Assembly (NCBI GenBank): GCA_900767135.1
Contig: CAAFYU010000046.1
Coordinates: 1 to 64,000, forward strand
Direction: 5' to 3'
From: Candidatus Gastranaerophilales bacterium
GTDB lineage: Bacteria > Cyanobacteriota > Vampirovibrionia > Gastranaerophilales > Gastranaerophilaceae
Length of the DNA: 64,000 bases
In this document: positions 25,097 through 33,259 of the stretch, piece after piece
Position numbering within the stretch: position 1 is the first letter of the stretch
Layout of the letters: each line of letters starts with the position of its first letter
Position numbers and translations under genes: made by a program
The notes under the pieces: model-generated
Database searches by the model: none
What the model was told of the DNA's origin: nothing
Seen by the model: only the letters and a program-made list of their open reading frames with translations

Positions 25097-27505
25097 ATGG
25101 GTAGTGATTTGATAGAAAATCAAAATAATTTAATTACTGTTGAAAAATTATTAAATAATAAATATTTTAGGATTCCTATTTATCAGCGTGGTTATGCTTG
25201 GGAAGCTGATAATCAATTTCAAGATTTATGGAATGATATAATGCGTTTGAAAAAAACTGGAAAACGATTTCATTATACAGGAATGCTTGCTATGGAAAGA
25301 ATTACTGATGAGAATGATTTGAGAAACGAACGTTTATCAGGTAAAGAAGCTTTTTATATAGTTGATGGGCAACAAAGAATAACTTCAATAATAATAATTT
25401 TGAAAGCAATATTAGATTATATACGAATTTTTGATATAGATTATGCAGATAAATACCAAGATTTGTTTTTGTCTAACTATATATATAAATTTGATTATTC
25501 AAGCGACAGGCAAGATAATGCAAGCAAATATTTTAAAAAACTTATTTTTGAAGGAGTTTCCACTAACGATACCAATTCAAAATATATGTCAAATATAAAA
25601 GCTGCTAGCGATTTTATAAACAAAAAAATAAAATCATATAGTACAGAAGAAGCTCGTAATATATTTGAGATTATTTTAAACAAAATAATTTTTAATTTAT
25701 ATATTGTAACTAAGGATTTTGATGTAAGAGTTACATTTGAGACGATGAATAACAGAGGGAAAAGACTTTCAAATCTTGAATTATTAAAAAACAGATTATT
25801 ATATTTATTAACCTTTTTACCCATTGAGTATGAAAATCAGTCCAATAATTTAAAAGATAAAATAAATGAAGCTTGGGATAAAATTTATACGAATTTATCT
25901 TCGCCAAACATTGAACTTGATGATGACGAATATTTAAGAGCTCATTGGATGATTTATAACGGATTAACCAAAAAACGCAGAGATGACTATATTAAACAGA
26001 TTTTTGAAGTCACATACAATGTAGAAGGAGAGGAAATTTCAAGATTACTTAAAGAGAATCGTTATAAAGATTATTACGAATTTTTGTCAAAATATATAGA
26101 TGATTTAGCATATTATAGTGAATATTGGAAAGCTGTTAAAATTCCCGAAGAATCAAATTTAAAAATATCTAATGATATAAAGTCATGGATTTGTAAATTA
26201 TCAAGAATATCACCGAGTATATATGTTCATTCAGCAACTATGGTGTATCTTGCTTGTAAAGAACTTGCTGATGTCGACAAAATAGAATTTTTCAAAAATT
26301 TCGAACAATTTATTTTTGTAAATAAATTACTTGCTCAAGAAGGTAATGATTTGAGTTCATTTGTCACCGATGCAAAAGAACTTAAATCAGCAAAAGACAA
26401 AAAACAAGTTTTTAAAAATAATTTAAAAAAATTTAAAACACACGAGATTAGTATTACAACATTGAAAGATGTTGAAGATAGAATTATAAGAAAATTTGCA
26501 GATTATATTAAAGACAGAAAAGATGACGGATATTATAAGTGGAATGGATTAAAATATTTTTTAATAGAATATGATGAGGATTTAACTCCAAGTTCATCTC
26601 AAATAAGCAAATGGGATTGGAAAAATATTTCAATAGAGCATATTCTTCCCCAAACTATTAAATATGATTATTGGAAAATTGCATTTGATTACTATATTAA
26701 TAAAAATGATAATCAAGAACAGTTAAATCATATTACAAATTCATTAGGAAATTTGATTTTATTATCTACAGGTACTGAAAATTCTGAATTAAGTAACCAT
26801 AGTTATCCAATAAAACGTTCTTATGAACAAAATAAATTTTCCTATAGTGCAGGTGCTCATATGCTTTCAAAAGATGTTGCAAATAAAAGTGAATACTGGA
26901 CTCCAAAAGAAATATATTCGAGAAATGAAGCAATCTTTGATTTCATGTTTATACGGTGGTTTAAAGATTTTAGTATAAAAGATTTAACAATAAAAAAGTG
27001 GCATGAACTTGTAAAAAAATTTAATCTTATAAATTTTGAATATAATGAAATTTCTGATTTGGAATATAAAAATTTAACGAAAGAATTGGATAAATTGGAT
27101 TTATCAAATGAAAAAAATAAAATTTCAGAATATAAAATTTATCAACACAAATCAACATATGAAGAAGATAAATTAATGGATTATATGAATCGTGAAGAAT
27201 TAAATATATGGTATAATCATAAAAGTATAAGCTGCACAGTTCCAAATTCAATAACATTTGTATTATACAAAGATGAGAACAGTAATCTTACGTCTATAAG
27301 ATTCGGAGTTAATATTAATGATAACCGTTTTAAAGGCTTATATAAATATAAAAATAATGAAATATCTTTTTGGGATGAAGAAAAAGAGCAAAATATTAAA
27401 CAAGCAGAAATAAAAAATTATCCGTTAATAGATCTCTTTTTAAATTCCTTTCATAGATATTTAAAAATAGAATTTAATAAAGATATTCCAAAATGGATTG
27501 AATAA
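25097..27505 (+). CDS. DUF262/DUF1524 GmrSD-like type IV restriction protein
   Basis: 802 residues. The N-terminal DUF262 (GmrS-like) domain has IPIYQRGYAWE (residues 23-33) and the DGQQR NTP-binding motif in YIVDGQQRITSI (about 92-103). The C-terminal part has DUF1524 (GmrD-like HNH nuclease) features: SIEHILPQT near 513, then NSLGNLILLSTGTENS and a Lys/Trp-rich region. A further C-terminal domain of about 180 residues follows (beta-rich, unassigned). Single-chain GmrSD-like enzymes cut foreign DNA carrying modified bases, such as glucosylated hydroxymethylcytosine. It is divergent from the ATPase/SIR2-like pair inside the same island. Base composition is notably AT-rich compared with flanking housekeeping genes. 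No ribosome binding site is seen at its ATG. Confidence 0.85.
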   Translation: MGSDLIENQNNLITVEKLLNNKYFRIPIYQRGYAWEADNQFQDLWNDIMRLKKTGKRFHYTGMLAMERITDENDLRNERLSGKEAFYIVDGQQRITSIIIILKAILDYIRIFDIDYADKYQDLFLSNYIYKFDYSSDRQDNASKYFKKLIFEGVSTNDTNSKYMSNIKAASDFINKKIKSYSTEEARNIFEIILNKIIFNLYIVTKDFDVRVTFETMNNRGKRLSNLELLKNRLLYLLTFLPIEYENQSNNLKDKINEAWDKIYTNLSSPNIELDDDEYLRAHWMIYNGLTKKRRDDYIKQIFEVTYNVEGEEISRLLKENRYKDYYEFLSKYIDDLAYYSEYWKAVKIPEESNLKISNDIKSWICKLSRISPSIYVHSATMVYLACKELADVDKIEFFKNFEQFIFVNKLLAQEGNDLSSFVTDAKELKSAKDKKQVFKNNLKKFKTHEISITTLKDVEDRIIRKFADYIKDRKDDGYYKWNGLKYFLIEYDEDLTPSSSQISKWDWKNISIEHILPQTIKYDYWKIAFDYYINKNDNQEQLNHITNSLGNLILLSTGTENSELSNHSYPIKRSYEQNKFSYSAGAHMLSKDVANKSEYWTPKEIYSRNEAIFDFMFIRWFKDFSIKDLTIKKWHELVKKFNLINFEYNEISDLEYKNLTKELDKLDLSNEKNKISEYKIYQHKSTYEEDKLMDYMNREELNIWYNHKSISCTVPNSITFVLYKDENSNLTSIRFGVNINDNRFKGLYKYKNNEISFWDEEKEQNIKQAEIKNYPLIDLFLNSFHRYLKIEFNKDIPKWIE

Positions 27506-27776
27506 TAATTTGAAATGTAAGTTAACTATTTCCGAGCTAAATACCAAACTCGTGACACTTTTTCTCAAAATCCCTGACATATTATATCCTTACTTACTAA
27601 AAAAGAGCCTTTCGGCTCTTGATTTTAAATGGTGGAGGTTAGGAGATTGTCTTGTTCGGTGGCGTTTAACGGGTCTACGTGTTTTGCTAATGTACTAATC
27701 GTACAACCGCAAAAGCACTCCGCCCTCAGCCACCTCACGCTCGAACTCCAATTTGGAGCTTCTCATCTCTCTACAC
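27506..27776. other. Right boundary region of the island
   Basis: No protein gene. It holds an AAGAGCC/GGCTCTT hairpin (27603-27620; terminator on the minus strand with an A-run at 27599-27604), the 26-bp direct repeat core at 27623-27648, then about 115 bp (27649-27764) absent from the left boundary copy. That insert is more GC-rich than its surroundings and contains short complementary blocks, which gives it a structured-RNA look, but it does not fold as a complete tRNA by eye. Confidence 0.5.
27623..27648. repeat. Right direct-repeat core (att-like) of the island
   Basis: An exact 26-bp match to 21110-21135. The last 16 bp also match the 3' end of tRNA-Ala at 27816-27831. Together these give three copies of the tRNA 3' end, two with an encoded CCA (both repeat cores) and one without (the functional gene). 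Confidence 0.75.
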
Positions 27777-27812
27777 AAAAAAATAGAGGTAAAGAAAAAT
27801 CTTACCTCTATT
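27777..27812 (-). terminator. Terminator of tRNA-Ala
   Basis: AATAGAGGTAA (27782-27792) pairs with TTACCTCTATT (27802-27812); on the minus strand a run of seven T follows. It lies 4 bases beyond the tRNA 3' end. A related hairpin sits at the left island boundary. Confidence 0.8.
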
Positions 27813-27815
27813 TTT

Positions 27816-27888
27816 TGGAGGTTAGGAGATTCGAACTCCTGACCCCCTGCGTGCAAAGCAGGTGCTCTACCAGCTGAGCTAAACCCCC
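27816..27888 (-). tRNA. tRNA-Ala (anticodon TGC)
   Basis: 73 nt on the minus strand. The acceptor GGGGGTT pairs with AACCTCC (one G-U), the D arm is GCTC-AGCTGGTA-GAGC, the anticodon stem CCTGC/GCAGG encloses TTTGCAC with anticodon TGC, and the T arm is AGGAG-TTCGAAT-CTCCT. The discriminator base is A. The 3' CCA is not encoded. The 3' end of this gene is the target duplicated at the island boundaries. Confidence 0.95.
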
Positions 27889-28117
27889 ACATTCGGGTCG
27901 TGGCTCTCACCACGTTTATTATCATACATGCTAAATTTTTTTTGTAAACCCCTTTTTTAAAATTTTTTTATTTTTTATGAAATTAAAATATTATACAATT
28001 TAATTTTTCCCCCGCACCTGAATTTCTAAGTTCGCCATAGCTCACTAAGAAATTCTTTCCTCTCACACCATCGGGGTGAGGATTTTATCTTGTAAGTTTA
28101 TATAAAAAATATTAATT
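27889..28117. other. Non-coding spacer with a large palindrome
   Basis: No gene is seen. GAATTTCTAAGT (28020-28031) and ACTAAGAAATTC (28044-28055) form a 12-bp stem with one mismatch. It is followed by a CTCACACC/GGGGTGAG-like block (28072-28080) related to GC-rich palindromes near 75-93 and inside mfd. This is probably another dispersed repeat family. Confidence 0.45.
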
Positions 28118-28150
28118 AAAAACGCCTCCGGATACTTCCAGGGGCGTTTT
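28118..28150 (-). terminator. Terminator of the LRR-like gene
   Basis: AAAACGCC (28119-28126) pairs with GGCGTTTT (28143-28150); on the minus strand the stem is followed by a T-rich tract. It lies 24 bases after the stop codon of the next gene. Confidence 0.75.
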
Positions 28151-28174
28151 ATATTTTAACTTAAAATTCAGCAA

Positions 28175-28735
28175 CTAAAATGTGCTTACCATTTCCATAT
28201 TTGAACCGCTTACTACATTTGAATAATCAAAGTTGTTTGCTTCTCTGTTTTGTTCAAAGAAAGTTACATTATCCAAAACCAATTCTTCGCATTGTTTCAA
28301 TGTCATCAATGACAAGTTTTTAGCTGTTTTTGAGTCAACTACAAGTCTGTGAACTCTCAATGTTTTTGGCAATGATGTAATTTTTGTGTTTCTGATATTG
28401 AATACGTTTGCACGAATATCTGTGTTCAATTTTTCCAAATCACTTTTTTCGATCGAAAAACTGTCTGTCCATACGTGTTCTGGCAATCTGCCGATTTTTG
28501 CATTAAACATGTTTACTGAATTTGCGTCAATCGGTGTTTCAATTCTTTTGATTTCTGCACCTGACAAATCCAATGTGTTAGCAACCCAACCGATTGAAAG
28601 TTTGCCGATTTTTGCTTTTGACAAGTTCAAGCTACCTTCGATTTGTCCCAATTCCAATGTTTTCATTTCGCAACCTGACAAATCCAAGTCGCCACCTTGA
28701 TAATTTCTAATAATTTCTTCAAAATTCTTTTTCAT
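28175..28735 (-). CDS. Leucine-rich/pentapeptide-like repeat protein
   Basis: 186 residues from the ATG at 28735, which has GGAGG 8 bases upstream; a longer start at 28759 would place the ribosome binding site inside the gene. The sequence is a run of about six imperfect repeats of 20-23 residues, each with 'L-x-L-S-x-A/C-x-I/M-x-x-L' (LDLSGCEMKTLELG, LNLSKAKIGKLSIG, LDLSGAEIKRIE, VNMFNAKIGRLPE), which predicts a right-handed beta-solenoid or LRR-type fold. No signal peptide is visible. The role may be protein binding; no partner is indicated. Confidence 0.65.
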   Translation of the reverse strand: MKKNFEEIIRNYQGGDLDLSGCEMKTLELGQIEGSLNLSKAKIGKLSIGWVANTLDLSGAEIKRIETPIDANSVNMFNAKIGRLPEHVWTDSFSIEKSDLEKLNTDIRANVFNIRNTKITSLPKTLRVHRLVVDSKTAKNLSLMTLKQCEELVLDNVTFFEQNREANNFDYSNVVSGSNMEMVSTF

Positions 28736-28907
28736 CTGATTTACCTCCAAATTCTTCATTTATCTAAAAGTTTTTTGAATTTTAATTGTCTTTATAATAT
28801 ACAATTAATAAAAAAATTTTTTATCATACGATTATATGTTTTTTTATAAAAATTTTGCAAATTTTTTATATTTTTTACAAAATTTTTTATAAAATTTTTT
28901 AATTTTT

Positions 28908-29273
28908 TTATTCAAATTCAATAAATTTTTCAAGGTAATTTTCAACAAAAACCAATCGTTCTTTATCGTGCTCATGGAAGTATCCTATCAATACCTCAAA
29001 AGCCGTTGCCTGCCTGTATTCTGCCTGTATATGGCGTCTGCCGATTGGGATAGGTAAATTCCTTGCTCGACGTGCAATTTCTTTCTCTTCATCTGTCAAA
29101 ATTTCGTCTAAATTTTGCAATAAAAAAGCTTGAAAAGATGCTTTAACTTTTTCTGTTGTAATTTTGTGTAATTTTTTAGAATTTTCTGTTATTTTTATCG
29201 TTTTTTCCCTGATAAAAACTTCCCAAATCGCGTCACCAATATATGCATAATTTCTTAAATTCATGTCTGCCAT
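28908..29273 (-). CDS. mrnC: Mini-ribonuclease 3
   Basis: 121 residues forming a single RNase III catalytic domain without the dsRNA-binding domain. The signature AYIGDAIWEVFIRE has the catalytic Asp, and the second acidic cluster is in the ATAFEVLIGYFHEHDKERL segment, with E in FEVLIGY. In Bacillus, MrnC trims 23S rRNA precursors, and the same role is likely here. RRARNLPIPIGRRHIQAEYR matches the family's basic segment. No ribosome binding site; TAAACT at 29280-29285 lies 6 bases before the ATG, so this is another candidate leaderless gene. Confidence 0.92.
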   Translation of the reverse strand: MADMNLRNYAYIGDAIWEVFIREKTIKITENSKKLHKITTEKVKASFQAFLLQNLDEILTDEEKEIARRARNLPIPIGRRHIQAEYRQATAFEVLIGYFHEHDKERLVFVENYLEKFIEFE

Positions 29274-29279
29274 AAGATG

Positions 29280-29285
29280 AGTTTA
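29280..29285 (-). promoter_or_regulatory. Possible -10 box, leaderless promoter of mrnC
   Basis: On the minus strand TAAACT ends 6 bases before the ATG at 29273. The match is weaker than at other leaderless genes in the window. Confidence 0.35.
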
Positions 29286-29357
29286 CTACAAATATATTTT
29301 TTATATTGTTTTTTTGAAAAAATTATGAGATAATTTATTTAAGGGAGAGTAAATTTT

Positions 29358-29990
29358 ATGAAAAAAAGGATTTTTGTTATAGCTTTAATAATGATTTTAA
29401 CAGGTTTACAGATTAATGCAGAAGAGCAAAATGTTTCTACGGTTTCTGCTATGCAAAAAAGCGATTGCGGGTGTTCAAAACAGACAAAATGTTTGGATTT
29501 AATGACTTCAATGTACAACGAGCGTGCGACTTTATATAATGTTTTAAATCTTTCTAATGATCAACAAAAATGCAAAGATGTAATCGATAAAAAACGTTAT
29601 GAGGAACTTGGAAAACAGTTTCAGGAATACGAAAAAGAAAAATATGTTTTGGATAAAATGTGCAATCACAATGCCAGTGAAGGAGCTGTAAAAAAACAAG
29701 AAAAAGTTGTTAAAAATATCGAAAAAGAGATGCAAAAAATTGGCAAAAAATACGACAAAGAATTCAAATCTGTTTTAAATTCCGAACAAAAATCAAAATA
29801 TAACACTGTTCGCAAAATGGAACGAAAAGAAGTTAAATATTGCATGAAAAACAAGGCGTTTTACAAACGTGATCCAAAACTTCGTCCATTTGGTGAAAAA
29901 ATGTATTATGGAGAGCAAAATGAAGTTTTGTGTCCGGTTCACAATAAATGGCACTTGTTTGGTTTTAAACACAAAGCTGTTCAAAATTAA
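29358..29990 (+). CDS. Secreted helical protein, Spy/CpxP-like in layout
   Basis: 210 residues with a signal peptide (1-21, ending LQINA). The mature protein begins with a Cys-rich stretch (CGCSKQTKC), then a segment resembling the Spy/CpxP LTxxQ region (LNLSNDQQKCK), then long charged helices rich in Lys and Glu, and finally two more cysteines. It could be a periplasmic chaperone or stress protein, but the similarity is weak and only structural in nature. A good AGGGAG ribosome binding site is present. Confidence 0.6.
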   Translation: MKKRIFVIALIMILTGLQINAEEQNVSTVSAMQKSDCGCSKQTKCLDLMTSMYNERATLYNVLNLSNDQQKCKDVIDKKRYEELGKQFQEYEKEKYVLDKMCNHNASEGAVKKQEKVVKNIEKEMQKIGKKYDKEFKSVLNSEQKSKYNTVRKMERKEVKYCMKNKAFYKRDPKLRPFGEKMYYGEQNEVLCPVHNKWHLFGFKHKAVQN

Positions 29991-30064
29991 TTTGTAAAAT
30001 ATTTGTATTGCAAAAAATTCGTATTTATATGTATAATAAATTTTGATAAAACAGGAGAAATTAT

Positions 30065-30424
30065 ATGAAAGACAAAGTTTTAAACGTATTAATGATTATT
30101 GTTCTTGTTGCATTAATTATAAGTATTGCAACAGAGGAGCCGAAAGAAGACAGATACGAAGTTGTTACCGGCAACAACATGTTAACAATTCTTGTTGACA
30201 AGCAAACGGGTGAAACTTGGAGAAATTGTATTTGCGGAGAAAAATCTAATGTTCCTGGCTGCTGGGAAAAAATGCTTACAATCAATCCGGAAGAATTCAA
30301 CAAACCAATTGGAGAAGCAAAAGCAATGAAAAAAATGGTAGCATTGCAGAAAAAACAAGCTAAACTTCAAGAAAAAATGAATTCTGCTCAACAACCTACA
30401 CCTCAACAATTTCCACAAAAGTAG
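30065..30424 (+). CDS. Small membrane-anchored hypothetical protein
   Basis: 119 residues. One N-terminal membrane segment (about 5-22, VLNVLMIIVLVALIISIA) is followed by a soluble part with the strand-turn-strand TILVDKQTGETWRNC and two further cysteines (C-x-C region and GCW), then a Lys/Gln-rich coiled tail ending in a Pro/Gln-rich stretch. The 'LxxxDxxTGxTW' motif is seen in many uncharacterised small membrane proteins. A ribosome binding site (AGGAG) is present. Probably transcribed with or after the preceding secreted protein gene. Confidence 0.6.
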   Translation: MKDKVLNVLMIIVLVALIISIATEEPKEDRYEVVTGNNMLTILVDKQTGETWRNCICGEKSNVPGCWEKMLTINPEEFNKPIGEAKAMKKMVALQKKQAKLQEKMNSAQQPTPQQFPQK

Positions 30425-30446
30425 AAGCAGAAAATAACAAAATAAT

Positions 30447-30480
30447 AAAAAAAAGCATGGCGGGATTTATTTTCCGCCAT
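30447..30480 (-). terminator. Terminator on the minus strand after the GT2 genes
   Basis: ATGGCGG (30457-30463) pairs with CCGCCAT (30474-30480). On the minus strand it is followed by an eight-T run (30447-30454). It would end transcription from the glycosyltransferase genes and the GT2 fragment. Confidence 0.75.
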
Positions 30481-30509
30481 ACTATTGTCCGTTCTTGATT
30501 TTCTCTCTA

Positions 30510-30704
30510 TCAATGTTGCGAAAAAAACAAGAATATTATTTGGGATTTCTCAGATTTTTCAGAGAAACCGTTTGTAGAACTTTGGTCTACACAAATAATT
30601 TCAATGCTTTTAAGTATCCGGTGTTTCAGAAAATTCAGGCATTTTTCCGAATACTTTTCCACATTGAAAGCCGGCTCCATAATTGCTATCTTGACATTTT
30701 CCAT
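30510..30704 (-). pseudogene. Truncated GT2 glycosyltransferase copy
   Basis: 64 codons (MENVKIAIMEPAFNVEKYSEK, ...LKSIEIICVDQSSTNGFSE) that closely follow the N terminus of the intact gene just upstream (MENVKISIIVSVFNTEKYLRE, ...LKSVEIICVDDGSTDNSPE). The donor-binding DDGST is changed to DQSST, and the rest of the enzyme is missing. It is a decayed tandem duplicate of 30742-31617. Confidence 0.75.
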
Positions 30705-30741
30705 TAATAAATTTCCTTAATTTGCTTTATTGTTTACATTT

Positions 30742-31617
30742 TTAAAATACTTTTTTTACTGTTAATACGGTTAGAAAACCAAATAACTTATACTTTGTTA
30801 TATTTGGGAAATAATATTCCACTTTCAAAACATTTATCCCAAATAGTGAAACTTTTAATTTTTCGGCTTTTTTGCAAGGAATTAATATTTGTACATTATG
30901 GTCATACATAAATTTTACCATTTCATTTTCTGCATAAACCCTGTCTTTCATGTGCTTCAAACTCTTTTTAGTAACTATTGAATTATTTGTTTTACGATAG
31001 TGATAAAAAGTATTTGGAACGGTAACAAACCCATTCAAAAAATAAATTATTTTTACAAGCCAAAGCATATCCTCGTAATATCTGCCTTTTTCAAATTGGA
31101 GATTTAATTTTAGCAAGCTTTCACGCCTGTATATTTTGTTCCAAATATAATTGTATTTTGGAACATACGCACCTTTTATTTTATCTGTCGGATTAATAAA
31201 AACTTCTTCTTTTTTGTATTTAAGTTTTTGAGATTTTATTTTTTTACCTCTTCGATAAAAATCTCCTGCTGCAATATCTGCATTATTTTTTTTCGCTGCA
31301 TTATACAATTTTTCAAAAAAATCTAAATCAACCCAATCATCAGAATCTACAAATCCGATATAATCACCTTGAGCTATTTTCAGTGCATTATTACGAGCAA
31401 CGGAAGGACCAAAGTTTTTTTGATGAATAACCTTTATACGTTTATCTTTTGCCTTAAATTCTTCTAATATTTCAGGAGAATTGTCGGTAGAACCATCATC
31501 TACACAAATAATTTCAACACTTTTAAGAGTTTGGTTTACCAATGAATTTAAACATTCTCTCAAATATTTTTCTGTATTAAAAACAGATACAATAATTGAT
31601 ATCTTAACATTTTCCAT
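30742..31617 (-). CDS. Glycosyltransferase family 2
   Basis: 291 residues, GT-A fold family 2. The N terminus ISIIVSVFNTEKYLRECLNSL, the VDDGSTDNS nucleotide-binding motif, GPSVARNNAL and the DxD-type FVDSDDWVDLDFFEKL are intact. The C-terminal part has KIYRRESLLK and YEDMLW, typical of capsule or LPS side-chain transferases. It overlaps the next upstream GT2 gene by 14 bases (same strand) and is followed by a broken copy of itself. The sugar is unknown. Likely role: surface polysaccharide synthesis at the cytoplasmic face. Confidence 0.88.
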   Translation of the reverse strand: MENVKISIIVSVFNTEKYLRECLNSLVNQTLKSVEIICVDDGSTDNSPEILEEFKAKDKRIKVIHQKNFGPSVARNNALKIAQGDYIGFVDSDDWVDLDFFEKLYNAAKKNNADIAAGDFYRRGKKIKSQKLKYKKEEVFINPTDKIKGAYVPKYNYIWNKIYRRESLLKLNLQFEKGRYYEDMLWLVKIIYFLNGFVTVPNTFYHYRKTNNSIVTKKSLKHMKDRVYAENEMVKFMYDHNVQILIPCKKAEKLKVSLFGINVLKVEYYFPNITKYKLFGFLTVLTVKKVF

Positions 31618-32665
31618 TAATATATTTCCTTAATTTATGTTTTAATAACTTTATTTTTAGTGTCAAATATTTATCATTCTTATTTATTTTTAGACACTCC
31701 GTACGCAATTCCGGATAATTCAATTTTGCAAACTCTAATAAGTCAGACAACTCATCAAAATATTTATCACGATAAGATTTTTCACATTTTCCTAACCAAG
31801 AAACACATTTTTGCAAATATGAAGTTAAAATTTTATTTGAAAGCTTACGAGAAAATTTTTCATCATTTAAAAATTCTGCAATCGCATAAAAATTTAAAAT
31901 AACCGAATTATCTTTTTTCTTTTTTGCAGAAGTTAAAGAGTTTTTTCTGGCACGTCTGTATCCATAAAAATTTTCGTCCATTATGTACAATTTTTTAGCC
32001 AATAACAGCGATTTGATAAAGAAAATTTGATCTTCCCCAATACAACCTTCTTGAAAAAATATTTCATTTTCCTGCAAAAAATTTTTTCTATATAGCTTAC
32101 TCATACATAAAACAGGTATTTTAAATAAATCTTTCTCTGCAAGACTAAAATTAATTACTCTATTTTTTAATTTTTGAGGAATTTTTTCTACCCCGTAAGA
32201 AGATTTTTTGTACTTGCCATTAACAAAATTTGAAACTCCAAACACAACCACATCAACAGGATTAGTAACATATTTTTGGTAAATATTTTCAAAAAAATAT
32301 TTGTTTTTTATAACATCATCACTATCAACAAAAACAATACATTCACCCTCTGCAATTTTTAGACCGTCGTTTTTAGCACTTCCGACACCATTATTTTTTT
32401 TATCAATTAATTTAATCCTTTTGTCAAATTGCATAAATGTTTTAATTATCGACAAAGTACTATCGGTTGAGCCATCATTTATTACTATTATTTCAAAATC
32501 CTTTAATGTTTGTTTAAGAATAGAAATAAGACAATCATAAATATAATCTTCTACATTGTAAGCTGGAACAATAACAGAAATTTTAGGGTTCAAACATTTT
32601 TCTTTTTGCCCGTAAAATTCCAATTCTTCGCAATTTTCTTCAATTAATTTCGAATACCAGCCCAT
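31604..32665 (-). CDS. Glycosyltransferase family 2
   Basis: 353 residues. About 25 extra N-terminal residues precede the family start (ISVIVPAYNVEDYIYDCLISIL). The catalytic-fold motifs are INDGSTDSTLS, GVGSAKNDGLK and FVDSDDVIKNKYF, and a basic C-terminal region follows. It is the first gene of the two-gene GT2 unit and overlaps the second by 14 bases. The only nearby -10 candidate on the minus strand is TATTAT at 32675-32680, 9 bases from the ATG, so its leader would be very short. The specific linkage is unknown. Confidence 0.85.
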   Translation of the reverse strand: MGWYSKLIEENCEELEFYGQKEKCLNPKISVIVPAYNVEDYIYDCLISILKQTLKDFEIIVINDGSTDSTLSIIKTFMQFDKRIKLIDKKNNGVGSAKNDGLKIAEGECIVFVDSDDVIKNKYFFENIYQKYVTNPVDVVVFGVSNFVNGKYKKSSYGVEKIPQKLKNRVINFSLAEKDLFKIPVLCMSKLYRKNFLQENEIFFQEGCIGEDQIFFIKSLLLAKKLYIMDENFYGYRRARKNSLTSAKKKKDNSVILNFYAIAEFLNDEKFSRKLSNKILTSYLQKCVSWLGKCEKSYRDKYFDELSDLLEFAKLNYPELRTECLKINKNDKYLTLKIKLLKHKLRKYINGKC

Positions 32666-32846
32666 TGTTTGCCTATAATATTTAACCTAACTTGTTGTAT
32701 GCATATATTTAATCACAAACACGTTCGTGAAAGCGAAAATATTAATTTTTGTATATGTAAACATCATAAATATGACCAAAATAAATACTCGCATTATTAA
32801 AAATCATTCATATATGTCATATTTTATTAGAAGAAATGCGGTTTTT

Positions 32847-33194
32847 ATGAAATTTGATGATAAGAAATTTATAGGAAAAACGATTAAGTTATATAGGAAA
32901 AAGTTGGATTTGACGCAAGCCGAACTTGCAGAGATGGTTGATTTAAGTGATCAACACATCTCACGCATCGAAAGCGGTTGTTATATTCCGTCTTTAACAA
33001 CTTTTTTTGATCTAATTAATGTTCTAAAAATTGATTTACAAGAATTTGGATTTAATATTGAAACAACTGAAAATCCTTTAAAAAAGCAACTTTTGAACAA
33101 AATATCTTCTGCAACCGACTCAAAATTAATTTTTTACAACAACCTTATCAATGCAATAGACACAAGCTTTGAAGCAACAAAAAGTCATAATTAG
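32847..33194 (+). CDS. XRE-family helix-turn-helix regulator
   Basis: 115 residues from the ATG at 32847. The HTH_3 (Cro/C1-like) domain occupies about residues 8-65: IGKTIKLYRKKLDLTQAELA, then EMVDLSDQHISRIESGCYIP and SLTTFFDLINVLKI. It has a short C-terminal helical tail. Longer in-frame starts (32727, 32814) give an N-terminal extension with no family support. No ribosome binding site is evident. It stands alone between the divergent GT2 unit and the ABC-F gene and may control either the glycan genes or itself. Confidence 0.82.
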   Translation: MKFDDKKFIGKTIKLYRKKLDLTQAELAEMVDLSDQHISRIESGCYIPSLTTFFDLINVLKIDLQEFGFNIETTENPLKKQLLNKISSATDSKLIFYNNLINAIDTSFEATKSHN

Positions 33195-33246
33195 CCGACC
33201 TTTTATAACAGAAAAAATTATATGTGGCTTTTTGAAGTATTTATGC

Positions 33247-33252
33247 TAAAAT
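33247..33252 (+). promoter_or_regulatory. Extended -10 box, leaderless promoter of the ABC-F gene
   Basis: TGCTAAAAT (33244-33252) is a TGn-extended -10 with TAAAAT ending 7 bases before the ATG at 33260. The same TGCTAAAAT sequence stands before the gene at 38047. Confidence 0.55.
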
Positions 33253-33259
33253 TATATTT

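Noticed and set aside
27649..27764. A second tRNA or tmRNA next to tRNA-Ala
   Set aside because: The segment lacks a consistent acceptor stem and T-loop, so no complete tRNA or tmRNA can be drawn.
27629..27877. An 82-codon open frame with VRRFELLTPCVQSR
   Set aside because: It is the antisense translation of the same tRNA-Ala gene and its flanks.
27695..27925. A 76-codon open frame with GFSSAGRAPALHAGGQEF
   Set aside because: This is the well-known spurious translation of the sense strand of tRNA-Ala.
28386..28700. A 104-codon open frame opposite the LRR-like gene
   Set aside because: It is the antisense shadow of a better-supported gene with a GGAGG ribosome binding site and a terminator.
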